A DNA stretch of 64,000 nt from Streptomyces sp. V4I2. GTDB taxonomy: Bacteria; Actinomycetota; Actinomycetes; Streptomycetales; Streptomycetaceae. The DNA lies in contig NZ_JAUSZM010000003.1 in NCBI RefSeq assembly GCF_030817655.1, positions 9,486,001-9,550,000 of the forward strand, written 5' to 3'. The notes beneath the pieces were generated by a model. The model searched no databases. It saw nothing but the letters and a program-made list of their open reading frames with translations, and was not told the origin of the DNA. Below are positions 8,063 through 16,492 of this stretch, one piece after another. How positions within the stretch are numbered: the first letter of the stretch is position 1; each line of letters begins with the position of its first letter. Position numbers and translations under genes: made by a program.

Positions 8063-8977
8063 GTGCTGATCGACGCCACCCTCGTACGCCGTCTGCTCGC
8101 CGCCCAGTTCCCGCGGTGGGCGAGTCTTCCCGTGTCCCCGGTTCGGCAGTCCGGCATGGACAACGCCACCTTCCGGCTCGGCACCGACCTGTCCGTGCGG
8201 CTGCCGCGCTACGCCCACTGGGCGGGCCAGGTGGAGCGCGAACACCGCTGGCTGCCGCGCCTCGCCCCGCACCTGCCCCTGCCCGTCTCCGAGCCGGTGG
8301 CGGTGGGCGAACCGGGCGAGGACTACCCGTACCCGTGGTCGGTGTACCGGTGGATCGAGGGGGACACGGCGACGACCGAGGGACTGGTCGATCCCGTCGG
8401 GACCGCACGTGACCTCGCCGGGTTCATCAAGGCTCTGCGGTCCATCGATGCCACCGGCGGTCCCGGGCCCGAGCCGAGCAACGCCTTCCGCGGCGTACCG
8501 ATGGGCGACGCGTCGGACTCTCTGGCCGCGGATTCACTCGTACGGGGCAGGATCGACGCCCTGGAGAGAACACGCCTGGTTGACACGGACGCGGTGACGG
8601 AGGTCTGGGAGGCCGCCCTCGCGGCCCCTGCCTGGGACCGGCCGCCGGTGTGGATCCACGGCGACCTCGACGCGGGCAACCTGCTGACCTTGGAGGGCAG
8701 GCTCAGCGCGGTCATCGACTTCGGGACGCTGGCCGTGGCCGACCCGGCGGTGGACCTGCTGCCCGCCTGGAAGGTCTTGCCGGGCCCGGCGCGGAACGCC
8801 TTCCGGGAGGCGGTCGACCTTGACGACGCCACCTGGGCACGGGGCCGCGGCTGGGCCGTCGCGGGCTCGCTGCCGGTGCCGGACGACCCGTTCTTCCAGG
8901 CGGACCCCGCCCGGGTGACGGCCGCCCTGCGTCACCTCGACGCGGTCGTCGAGGACCACCGCCGCCACGGCTCCTGA
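8063..8977 (+). CDS. Aminoglycoside phosphotransferase-family kinase
   Basis: A 304-residue protein-kinase-like fold enzyme. The nucleotide-binding N-lobe has SGMDNATFRLG, the hinge region has PYPWSVYRWIEG, and the catalytic loop is WIHGDLDAGN (Asp201 as base) with the metal-binding VIDFG (Asp219). The family includes aminoglycoside and macrolide phosphotransferases as well as many metabolic kinases; nothing here shows a resistance role. The GTG start was chosen because an in-frame stop lies just upstream. It is a single-gene unit. Confidence 0.85.
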   Translation: MLIDATLVRRLLAAQFPRWASLPVSPVRQSGMDNATFRLGTDLSVRLPRYAHWAGQVEREHRWLPRLAPHLPLPVSEPVAVGEPGEDYPYPWSVYRWIEGDTATTEGLVDPVGTARDLAGFIKALRSIDATGGPGPEPSNAFRGVPMGDASDSLAADSLVRGRIDALERTRLVDTDAVTEVWEAALAAPAWDRPPVWIHGDLDAGNLLTLEGRLSAVIDFGTLAVADPAVDLLPAWKVLPGPARNAFREAVDLDDATWARGRGWAVAGSLPVPDDPFFQADPARVTAALRHLDAVVEDHRRHGS

Positions 8978-9143
8978 CGGCTCAGGCCCCTCCCACCGCC
9001 ATATCCGCACGACGGCGAGCACCACGACGGCTGCGCCGCCACCACGCCGGCCGCCCGCTCGGTGACCGGTGCGCCGGCCGTGCGGACCGGGTCAAGAGGC
9101 TTTCGAGCGTGCCGGTCACGGTCTTGCCGTCGTAGGGCCATGC

Positions 9144-10247
9144 TCATGACTCGTTCGGATGGATCGCCCCCGCCGTCGCCGTCAGCGGGGCGCCGCTGCC
9201 GCCCCAGCGCAGCGCGACGATCTCCGCGGCGACGGACACGGCCACCTCCTCGGGCGTACGGGCGCCCAGGTCGAGGCCCACGGGGGAGCGCAGCCGGGAC
9301 AGCTCGCCCGGGGTGAGGCCGGCCTCCGTCAGCCGTCGCATCCGGTCGTCGTGGGTGCGGCGGCTGCCCATCGCCCCGATGTACGCGGCCGGCCGGCGCA
9401 GCGCCTCCTCCAGCAGCGGCACGTCGAACTTCGGGTCGTGGGTGAGGACGCAGATCACTGTGCGGTCGTCGGTGTCGGTGGCTCGGAGGTAGCGATGCGG
9501 CCAGTCGACGACGACTTCGACGCCCTCGGGGAAGCGCTTCGGCGTGGCGAAGAGGGGGCGGGCGTCGCACACCGTGACCCGGTAGCCGAGGAAGTCGCCG
9601 ATGCGGGCGACCGACGCGGCGTAGTCGATGGCGCCGAAGACCAGCATGCGTGGCGGGGGCGCGAAGGAGTGCAGGAAGACGGTGACCGCGTCCTCACGGC
9701 GTTCGCCGTGCGGGCCGTAGTGTCTGAGTCCCGTGGCGCCCAGCGCGAGTTCGCCGCGCGCGTCGGCCGTGACCGCCACGTCCAGGCCCGGCGTGCCGAG
9801 CGTGCCGGCGACCCGGTCGGGCCACACCGCGAGGGTGGCTCCGCGTGGCGCCGGCCCGTCGGTCACCGTGGCCACGGTCACCGGACGGCCGGCGGCGACC
9901 GATTCGGCGACCGCGCCGAAGGACGGATCCGACTCCGGGGTGACGGGCCGGACCAGCAGCGTGATCTCGCCGCCGCAGGTGAGCCCGACCGCGAAGGCGT
10001 CCGCGTCGCTGTACCCGAAGGTCTCCAGGCGGGCCTCCCCGCTTGCCACCACCTCCTGGGCGAGTTCGAAGACGGCCCCTTCCACACAGCCGCCGGACAC
10101 ACTGCCCACGACCTCGTCGCCGGGACCCACGGCCATGGCCGCACCGGGATCGCGGGGCGCGCTGCGGCTGACCGCCACCACCGTGGCCAGGCCGAACGGA
10201 GCGCGGGCCGCGTACCAGCCGCTCAGCGCCGGGAGAATGTCACGCAC
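9144..10247 (-). CDS. XdhC/CoxI-family protein
   Basis: A 367-residue protein with the N-terminal XdhC half (LATVVAVSRSAPRDPGAAMA, then GSVSGGCVEGAV and the cysteine string GLTCGGEITLLV) and the C-terminal Rossmann half (PRMLVFGAID, VCDARPLFATP, FDVPLLEEALRRPAAYIGAMGSR split over a short gap). XdhC proteins bind and mature the molybdenum cofactor for xanthine-dehydrogenase-type hydroxylases. No molybdoenzyme gene is next to it here. GTG start with a strong GGAAGGAG site. Confidence 0.88.
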   Translation of the reverse strand: MRDILPALSGWYAARAPFGLATVVAVSRSAPRDPGAAMAVGPGDEVVGSVSGGCVEGAVFELAQEVVASGEARLETFGYSDADAFAVGLTCGGEITLLVRPVTPESDPSFGAVAESVAAGRPVTVATVTDGPAPRGATLAVWPDRVAGTLGTPGLDVAVTADARGELALGATGLRHYGPHGERREDAVTVFLHSFAPPPRMLVFGAIDYAASVARIGDFLGYRVTVCDARPLFATPKRFPEGVEVVVDWPHRYLRATDTDDRTVICVLTHDPKFDVPLLEEALRRPAAYIGAMGSRRTHDDRMRRLTEAGLTPGELSRLRSPVGLDLGARTPEEVAVSVAAEIVALRWGGSGAPLTATAGAIHPNES

Positions 10248-10429
10248 GATCCGCTCCTTCCACGCAAGCCGCGTCGGCTCCTCTCACCCTGTCACCCGGG
10301 TGAGCCGGGCGCTGATCGAGAACCTCCCGGACGCCACTGGTTGAGCGTTAATCCGTTGCGGCCGCGGCCCCGGACCTGCTGCACTTCAGGTGACCTTGTC
10401 ACGCGTCACCGCACGAGCCAGGAGCACCC

Positions 10430-10540
10430 ATGCGCGCACCGTTCATGTCCGCCCCGGAAGGAATGACCTCCTCTTCAAAGGACATGACGCTTCGTGCACC
10501 TGCTCAACCTCGGAATCCTCGCGCACGTCGACGCTGGTAA
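10430..10540 (+). CDS. Possible leader peptide overlapping the ribosomal-protection gene
   Basis: A 36-codon frame (MRAPFMSAPEGMTSSSKDM, then TLRAPAQPRNPRARRRW) begins with an ATG behind an AGGAGCACCC ribosome site and runs 47 bases into the next gene in another frame before TAA. The downstream GTG at 10494 lies inside it. Leader ORFs that govern expression by ribosome stalling are known for tet(M)-type genes; that this frame works that way is inference. Confidence 0.35.
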   Translation: MRAPFMSAPEGMTSSSKDMTLRAPAQPRNPRARRRW

Positions 10541-12464
10541 GACCAGCCTGACCGAGCGGCTGCTGCACTCGGTAGGGGTGATCGACGAGATCGGCCGTGT
10601 CGACGACGGGAACACCCAGACCGACACCCTCGCGCTGGAGCGCCGGCGCGGCATCACCATCAAGTCCGCCGTCGTCTCCTTCGCGATCGACGACGTGACC
10701 GTCAACCTCATCGACACCCCCGGCCACCCCGACTTCATCGCCGAGGTGGAGCGGGTCCTCGGTGTCCTCGACGGCGCCGTGCTCCTCGTCTCGGCCGTCG
10801 AGGGCGTCCAGGCGCAGACCCGGGTGCTGATGCGGACCCTGCAGCGCCTGCGCATTCCCACCCTCGTCTTCGTCAACAAGATCGACCGGCGGGGCGCCGA
10901 TCAGGAGGGCGTGCTGCGGGCGATCTCGGAACGGCTCACGCCCTCAGCCGTACCGATGGGCACCGCCGGCGGACTCGGCACCCCCGGCGCCCACTTCGTC
11001 CCTGGTCTCCGCCCGGCCGCGCTCGACGTCCTCGCCGACCATGACGACGGCCTGCTCGCCGCTTATGTCGAGGGCACCGTCTGTGACGCCCGGCTGCGGG
11101 CCGCTCTCGTCGACGGGACCCGGCAGGCCCTGGTCCACCCGGTGTACTTCGGCTCCGCCGTCACGGGCACGGGAGTGGACGAACTGATCGAGGGCATCAA
11201 GGAGTTGCTGCCCGCCGCCGACGGCGACCCGGACGGCCCGCTCTCCGGCACCGTCTTCAAGGTCGAACGGGGCCCGGCGGGGGAGAAGGTCGCCTACGCG
11301 CGGATGTTCTCCGGAACCCTGCGCACCCGCGACCGGATCCCCTTCGGCGACGCCCGCGAGGACGCCAGGATCACCGCGATCAGCGTCTTCGAGCACGGTA
11401 CCGACGTCCGCCGGGACACCGTTCCCGCGGGCCGGATCGCCAAGCTCCGGGGACTCGCCGACATCAGGATCGGCGACTCCCTCGGCGAACCCCGCAAGGC
11501 CCACGGCCACGTCTTCGCCCCGCCGACCCTCGAAACCGTCGTCGTCCCCGGGCCGGGCACCGACGGCAGAGCCCTCCACCTCGCGCTCACCCGACTCGCC
11601 GAACAGGACCCGCTGATCGGCCTGCGGCACGACGAGGTACGGCGGGAGACCTCCGTGTCCCTGTACGGCGAGGTGCAGAAGGAGGTCATCCAGGCCACCC
11701 TCGCCGACGAGTTCGGACTCGACGTCACCTTCCGCGAGACCACGCCCCTGTGCGTCGAGCGGCCGGCCGGCACCGGGGCGGCGGCCGAGTTCATCAACAA
11801 GGACGCCAACCCCTTCCTCGCGACCGTCGGACTGCGCGTCGACCCGGCGTCGCCGGGCACGGGGGTCGGATTTCGCCTCGAGGTGGAGCTCGGCTCCATG
11901 CCGTACGCCTTCTTCAAGGCCGTCGAGGACACCGTGCGCGACACCCTCGGCCAGGGTCTGCACGGCTGGCAGGTCACCGACTGCACGGTCACGATGACCC
12001 ACTGCGGCTACTGGCCCCGGCAGAGCCACTCCCACCAGGGCTTCGACAAGAGCATGTCGAGCACCGGCGCCGACTTCCGCGGGCTGACCCCACTGGTCCT
12101 CGTCGAGGCGCTCAGGCGGGCGGGCAGCCAGGTGCACGAGCCGATGCACCGCTTCCGCGTCGAGGCCCCGGCAGACACGCTCGGCGCCCTGCTGCCGGTG
12201 CTGGCGGCCCTGCGGGCCGTACCGCAGACCACCGAGACACGCGGCGACACCTGCGTACTGGAGGGTGTCGTTCCGGCTGACCGGGTACATGAACTGGAGC
12301 AGCGGCTTCCGGGTCTCACCCGGGGCGAGGGAGAACTGGAGAGCGCCTTCGAGCACTACGCGCCCGTCACCCAGGGCACGTTGCCGTGCAGGCCACGCAC
12401 GGACGGCAACCCGCTGAACCGCAAGGAGTACCTGCTGAACGTGACGCGCCGGGTCGGCGGGTGA
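10494..12464 (+). CDS. TetM/OtrA-type ribosomal protection protein (EF-G-like GTPase)
   Basis: A 656-residue translational GTPase close in length and opening sequence to OtrA of Streptomyces rimosus. G motifs are AHVDAGKTSL (residues ~10-19), RRGITIKSAV, DTPGHPDF and FVNKIDRRGA, followed by EF-G-like domains and the family C-terminus NPLNRKEYLLNVTRR. Such proteins release tetracycline from the 30S ribosome; chromosomal copies without a tetracycline cluster are common in Streptomyces and may serve another stress. No biosynthetic tetracycline genes occur in the window. The GTG start has an AAAGGAC site and lies within a possible leader ORF. Confidence 0.88.
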   Translation: MHLLNLGILAHVDAGKTSLTERLLHSVGVIDEIGRVDDGNTQTDTLALERRRGITIKSAVVSFAIDDVTVNLIDTPGHPDFIAEVERVLGVLDGAVLLVSAVEGVQAQTRVLMRTLQRLRIPTLVFVNKIDRRGADQEGVLRAISERLTPSAVPMGTAGGLGTPGAHFVPGLRPAALDVLADHDDGLLAAYVEGTVCDARLRAALVDGTRQALVHPVYFGSAVTGTGVDELIEGIKELLPAADGDPDGPLSGTVFKVERGPAGEKVAYARMFSGTLRTRDRIPFGDAREDARITAISVFEHGTDVRRDTVPAGRIAKLRGLADIRIGDSLGEPRKAHGHVFAPPTLETVVVPGPGTDGRALHLALTRLAEQDPLIGLRHDEVRRETSVSLYGEVQKEVIQATLADEFGLDVTFRETTPLCVERPAGTGAAAEFINKDANPFLATVGLRVDPASPGTGVGFRLEVELGSMPYAFFKAVEDTVRDTLGQGLHGWQVTDCTVTMTHCGYWPRQSHSHQGFDKSMSSTGADFRGLTPLVLVEALRRAGSQVHEPMHRFRVEAPADTLGALLPVLAALRAVPQTTETRGDTCVLEGVVPADRVHELEQRLPGLTRGEGELESAFEHYAPVTQGTLPCRPRTDGNPLNRKEYLLNVTRRVGG

Positions 12465-12504
12465 GGGGCCGGTCGCCAAGTCGGCCGCCAAAGTAGAAAC
12501 TTAC

Positions 12505-12524
12505 TCAACAGTCAGAACTGTTGA
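12505..12524. promoter_or_regulatory. Perfect inverted repeat upstream of the GH5 gene (operator)
   Basis: Arms TCAACAGT and ACTGTTGA (8 bp each) with a 4-base spacer. The right arm overlaps TTGACG at 12521-12526, a possible -35, so a bound repressor would block transcription of the hydrolase gene starting at 12551. The cognate regulator is not obvious. Confidence 0.55.
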
Positions 12525-12550
12525 CGTTGTCACGAAATCACCGGACTGTA

Positions 12551-14416
12551 ATGGACATGCCGAATATACGCGCGCGTCTGCTCGTTGTTCTGGTGGTCCT
12601 CTCCGGATTCCTGACGGCGACGGGCGTGAGACCCGCCACCGCCGAAGCCCTCCCCGAATCCCTCTGGTTCGACGACACCCCCGTCACCGTGCAGGACGGC
12701 CGCTTCGCCGACGGCCTCGGCCGCGAGGTCGTCCTGCGCGGCTACAACGTCTCCGGCGAGACGAAACTGGCCGAGAACAACGGCCTGCCCTTCGCCTCCG
12801 TCGCCGACGCGAAGAAGTCCGCGACCGCACTGCGCGCCCTCGGCGGCGGCAACACGGTCCGCTTCCTGCTCTCCTGGGCCTATGCCGAACCCGTGCGCGG
12901 CCAGGTCGACGAGGCCTACCTGGCCGCCGCCACCGCCCAGATGCGGGCCTTCCTCGACGCCGGTATCCGCGTCTACCCCGACTTCCACCAGGACCTCTAC
13001 TCCCGCCACCTCTTCGACCCCGACAGCTGGTACACGGGCGACGGCGCCCCCAAGTGGGCCGTGGACGCCGGGAACTACCCGGACGAGAACTGTGGGATCT
13101 GTCTGTTCTGGGGCCAGAACATCACCCAGAACGAGGCCGTGAAGCAGGCGTCGTACGACTTCTGGCACAACGCGTACGGCCTCCAGGACGCGTTCCTCAC
13201 CACCGCCCAGAAGACGATGGCGTACGTCAAACAGCACGTCGGCGCCGCCCAGTTCGCCGGTGTCGTCGGCTTCGACCCCTACAACGAGCCGCACGCCGGC
13301 GTGTACGACTCCGGGCAGACCAGCCGCGCCTGGGAACGCGACGTGCTGTGGCCGTTCTACGAGAAGTTCCGCGCCCGTATGGACACGGCGGGCTGGCAGT
13401 ACAAGCCCGCCTTCGTCGAGCCGAACCTGTTCTGGAACGCCAACATCAGCTTCCAGAAGCAGGAGGGCGGACTGCTGGACGCCGGCACCCTCGGCCCGGA
13501 CTACGTGTTCAACACCCACTTCTACGACCAGAAGGCCATCTCCGGCATCTTCATGCCCGGCAAGGCCGGGGACGGTCAGTATTCGACCGACTTCGGCACG
13601 GTCCGCGACCGCGCCGCGGCCACCAACGCGGCCGGAATCATCAGCGAGTTCGGCCACCCCTTGGCGGGCAACGTCTCCGACAAGGCACCCACCGTCCTCA
13701 AGGCGATGTACCAGGCCCTCGACTCCCGCCTGCCGGGGTCGAGTTGGTGGTCGAACCCGACGGCGTCCGGCCCGGTGCTCTCCGGTTCGCAGTGGCAGTG
13801 GGACATCTACAACGGACGTCACCACGAGTTGATGAACGGCAACCCCGACAAGGTGCTCACCGCCGGCGACGCCTGGAACGACGAGGACCTGTCTGCCGTA
13901 CGCCTGAACGACTCGGGGACGGCCGTGCTGCGCCAGGACGCCCGGCTGCTCGACCGCCTCTACCCGAGCGCCACCGCGGGTACGACCGTCGCCTTCACCT
14001 ACGAGGACCGCTCCCGCGACGGCTCCACGACCCTGACGTGGAACCCGGTACCGAGCTCGCTCCCGAACGTCTCCCGGCTGGTGGGATCGGGACAGTACGG
14101 ACTGCTGCTGTGGCGCTCCGACGGCACGTCCGCGCCCACCGAACTGCACCTGCCGGCGACCTTCCCGACCGCGACCACCACGGTCGTCTCCGACCTGGGC
14201 ACGTCCTACGCCCCGCCGGCGTACACCCGGACGACCCCGATCGCGGCGGCCCCCGAACCGGGCGGCACGGGCAGCCGCCGCCTCCTGCTCACCGCACCCG
14301 ACAACGGCGTTCTGCACTACGCGCTGGTGACCAACGGGACGACCTCGCCCCCGGCGGACCTGCTCGCGGCGGCCCGGTCCGAGCTGTCGGCGTGGGCGGC
14401 ACAGCGTGTCCGCTGA
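12551..14416 (+). CDS. Secreted GH5 glycoside hydrolase, endoglycoceramidase-like
   Basis: About 621 residues. An N-terminal signal peptide (RARLLVVLVVLSGFLTATG, cleavage near ATAEA) is followed by a (beta/alpha)8 GH5 domain. The strings LRGYNVSGETK and PDFHQDLYSRHLF are characteristic of endoglycoceramidase-type members; FDPYNEPHAG holds the acid/base Glu and IISEFGHP the nucleophile Glu. The C-terminal ~180 residues form a beta-rich domain. It probably removes glycans from glycolipids or related glycosides outside the cell. ATG 12551 was chosen because it gives a proper signal peptide; ATG 12557 is equally possible. An inverted repeat 27 bases upstream suggests repression. Confidence 0.85.
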   Translation: MDMPNIRARLLVVLVVLSGFLTATGVRPATAEALPESLWFDDTPVTVQDGRFADGLGREVVLRGYNVSGETKLAENNGLPFASVADAKKSATALRALGGGNTVRFLLSWAYAEPVRGQVDEAYLAAATAQMRAFLDAGIRVYPDFHQDLYSRHLFDPDSWYTGDGAPKWAVDAGNYPDENCGICLFWGQNITQNEAVKQASYDFWHNAYGLQDAFLTTAQKTMAYVKQHVGAAQFAGVVGFDPYNEPHAGVYDSGQTSRAWERDVLWPFYEKFRARMDTAGWQYKPAFVEPNLFWNANISFQKQEGGLLDAGTLGPDYVFNTHFYDQKAISGIFMPGKAGDGQYSTDFGTVRDRAAATNAAGIISEFGHPLAGNVSDKAPTVLKAMYQALDSRLPGSSWWSNPTASGPVLSGSQWQWDIYNGRHHELMNGNPDKVLTAGDAWNDEDLSAVRLNDSGTAVLRQDARLLDRLYPSATAGTTVAFTYEDRSRDGSTTLTWNPVPSSLPNVSRLVGSGQYGLLLWRSDGTSAPTELHLPATFPTATTTVVSDLGTSYAPPAYTRTTPIAAAPEPGGTGSRRLLLTAPDNGVLHYALVTNGTTSPPADLLAAARSELSAWAAQRVR

Positions 14417-14420
14417 CCGC

Positions 14421-14463
14421 GCTTGACCCTCCCCTTACGTCAGGGTTCAGGCTGGACCCTGAC
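14421..14463. promoter_or_regulatory. MerR-type operator with nested dyads
   Basis: TTGACC at 14423 could be a -35 followed by an unusually long spacer, as in MerR-controlled promoters. ACCCT and AGGGT arms flank the spacer centre (14426-14446), and GTCAGGGT (14439-14446) also pairs with ACCCTGAC (14456-14463). The site lies 15 bases before the MerR start, suggesting autoregulation. Confidence 0.6.
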
Positions 14464-14477
14464 GAAAGGGCAGGTGA

Positions 14478-15278
14478 ATGAGCTACTCCGTGAGGCAGGT
14501 CGCGTCCTTCGCCGGAGTGACGGTGCGCACGCTGCACCACTACGACAAGGCCGGCCTGCTCATGCCGAGCGCACGCAGCCGGGCCGGATACCGCCTCTAC
14601 GACGAGGCCGATCTGGCCCGGCTGCAGCAGATCCTCTTCTACCGTGAACTCGGCTTCTCCCTCGACGAGATCGCCGACATCCTCAAGGATCCGCAGGCCA
14701 ACGCCCTGAACCAGCTGCGGGCCAGGCAACGGCAGCTGAGCGAGGAGATCGCCCGGCTCCAGCGGCTCGCCGAAGTCGCCGAGCGGGCCATCGAGGTCCA
14801 GCAGACCGGAGTGTCCCTGACCCCGCAGGAACGCTTCGAGGTGTTCGGCGAGATCAGCTTCGACCTCAGCTACGCCACCGAGGCCCAGCTCAAGTGGGCC
14901 GACTCGGAGGGGCAGCGCGAGTCGATGGCCCGCGCGGCCGCGCACAGCAAGGAGGACTGGCGGCAGCTCATGGGCGAGGCTGCCGCCTGGCGCGTACGGC
15001 TGCTCGCGGCCTTCGACGCGGGGGAGCCGGCCGACGGCGAGCGGGCCATGGACCTGGCCGAGGAGCACCGGCAGCACATCACCCGCTGGTTCACCACCTG
15101 CCCACCGGACATGCACCGGCGCATCGCGGACGACTTCGTCGCCGACCCGCGCGCCTTCGCCCTGGTCGTCCCGCCGTCGCAGCAACAGCCGGGCCTCGCC
15201 GCGTACGTGGGCAAGGCCGTCCATGCCAACGCGTCCCGTCGTGACAGCGACCGTACCGACTCCCCGGAGACGAGATGA
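14478..15278 (+). CDS. MerR-family regulator with TipAS drug-binding domain
   Basis: A 266-residue protein. The N-terminal winged helix begins YSVRQVASFAGVTVRTLHHY and continues to AGYRLYDEADLARLQQI; a long coiled-coil helix follows (~residues 75-110), then a TipAS-type domain (~residues 125-255, with EEHRQHITRWFTTCPPDMHR). TipA proteins activate transcription when they bind hydrophobic thiopeptides or other drugs. Its stop overlaps the start of a macrolide-type glycosyltransferase, so it very likely controls that gene and itself through the dyads just upstream. Confidence 0.9.
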   Translation: MSYSVRQVASFAGVTVRTLHHYDKAGLLMPSARSRAGYRLYDEADLARLQQILFYRELGFSLDEIADILKDPQANALNQLRARQRQLSEEIARLQRLAEVAERAIEVQQTGVSLTPQERFEVFGEISFDLSYATEAQLKWADSEGQRESMARAAAHSKEDWRQLMGEAAAWRVRLLAAFDAGEPADGERAMDLAEEHRQHITRWFTTCPPDMHRRIADDFVADPRAFALVVPPSQQQPGLAAYVGKAVHANASRRDSDRTDSPETR

Positions 15279-16489
15279 GAATCCTGATCGCCGCCGCCGG
15301 CTCGCGCGGCGACATCGCGCCCTACACGGGGCTCGGCGCCGAACTGCGCCGGGCCGGGCACGAGGTCACCCTCGCCACGACGGACGCCTTCGCACCGTCG
15401 GCGCGGGAGGCCGGACTGGAGTTCCGTGGTCTGCCCGCCCGCGCGGAGACCGGGGGCGGCGGGGCGCCGGACAAGCGGGAACTCATGCGGACCGCGGCCG
15501 CGTTCGTCACCGAGCTGGGGCAGGGATTCGTGGACGCGGTGGACCGGGGCACGGATCTGCTGCTCCTGTCGACCACCACGGCTCCGCTCGGCTGGCACCT
15601 GGCCGAGGCCACCGGCACCCCGGCCGTCGGCGCCTACCTCCAGCCCACCGCGCCGACCGGCGACTTCCCGCCCGTGGTCATGGGTTCCCGCTCGCTGGGC
15701 CGCCTGGGCAACCGTATGGCCGGCCGCTTCGCCCTGCGGATGGCCGACCGTGTCTACGACCGGGCGGTCACCGAGCTGCGTCGCCGTCTGGACCTCCCGC
15801 CGCTCGCGCCGCACGTGATGCGCCGACGCCAGGAGCGCGCCGGCTGGCCCGTGCTGCACGGTTTCAGTACGGCGCTCGTGCCGCGTCCGTCCGACTGGCG
15901 GCCGGGTCTCGACGTCGTCGGCACGTGGTGGCCGTACGTCGACGCGGACCGTCGGCTTACCGTGGACCTGGAGGACTTCCTCGCCGCCGGACCCAGGCCG
16001 GTGTTCATCGGGTTCGGCAGCATGGCGGGCGGTCAGGGTGAGCGGCTGAGCGAGGTCGCCGTACGGGCGCTGCGGGCGGCCGGACTGCGCGGGATCCTCC
16101 AGACGGGCAGCGCCGGGCTCGAGGCCGACGGGGATGACGTCCTGACGATCGGGGACGTACCGCACGCCCTGCTGTTCCCGCGGGTCGCAGCCGTCGTGCA
16201 CCACGCCGGTGCGGGCACCGCGGCGGCCGGGCTGCGGGCCGGGGTGCCCGCGGTGCCCGTGCCGGTGGCGGCGGACCAGCCGTTCTGGGCGGCCAGGCTG
16301 GCCGCGATCGGCGCCGCCACCGCGCCGATCCCCTTCACGTCCCTCAGCGCCGAACGGCTCGCCGACGCCCTCGGCCAGGTCGTGAGGCGGCAGGCCTACG
16401 CGCGCGCCGCCTCGGTCGCCGCGCGGCACATGGCGACCGAGGACGGGGCGGGCATGGCGGTCAAGGCACTTGAGCGGCTGACGGGTTGA
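15275..16489 (+). CDS. Family 1 glycosyltransferase, macrolide/sterol glucosyltransferase type
   Basis: A 404-residue GT-B enzyme. The N-terminal acceptor domain starts RILIAAAGSRGDIAPYTGLG, and the C-terminal donor-binding domain contains PVFIGFGSM, VPHALLFPRVAAVVHHAG (nucleotide-sugar signature) and GAGTAAAGLRAGVPAVPVP. The family transfers glucose from UDP-glucose to macrolides, flavonoids or sterols and often detoxifies antibiotics. ATG overlaps the MerR stop (ATGA), so the pair forms a drug-response operon. A clearly related enzyme lies at 18590-19834 on the opposite strand. Confidence 0.88.
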   Translation: MRILIAAAGSRGDIAPYTGLGAELRRAGHEVTLATTDAFAPSAREAGLEFRGLPARAETGGGGAPDKRELMRTAAAFVTELGQGFVDAVDRGTDLLLLSTTTAPLGWHLAEATGTPAVGAYLQPTAPTGDFPPVVMGSRSLGRLGNRMAGRFALRMADRVYDRAVTELRRRLDLPPLAPHVMRRRQERAGWPVLHGFSTALVPRPSDWRPGLDVVGTWWPYVDADRRLTVDLEDFLAAGPRPVFIGFGSMAGGQGERLSEVAVRALRAAGLRGILQTGSAGLEADGDDVLTIGDVPHALLFPRVAAVVHHAGAGTAAAGLRAGVPAVPVPVAADQPFWAARLAAIGAATAPIPFTSLSAERLADALGQVVRRQAYARAASVAARHMATEDGAGMAVKALERLTG

Positions 16490-16492
16490 GCC

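Noticed and set aside
8041..8063. Longer start for the phosphotransferase-like gene
   Set aside because: The upstream TTG frame stops at TGA within a few codons and is not in frame with the gene.
12530..14317. 595-codon minus-strand frame opposite the GH5 gene
   Set aside because: Shadow of a gene with signal peptide and catalytic motifs on the other strand.
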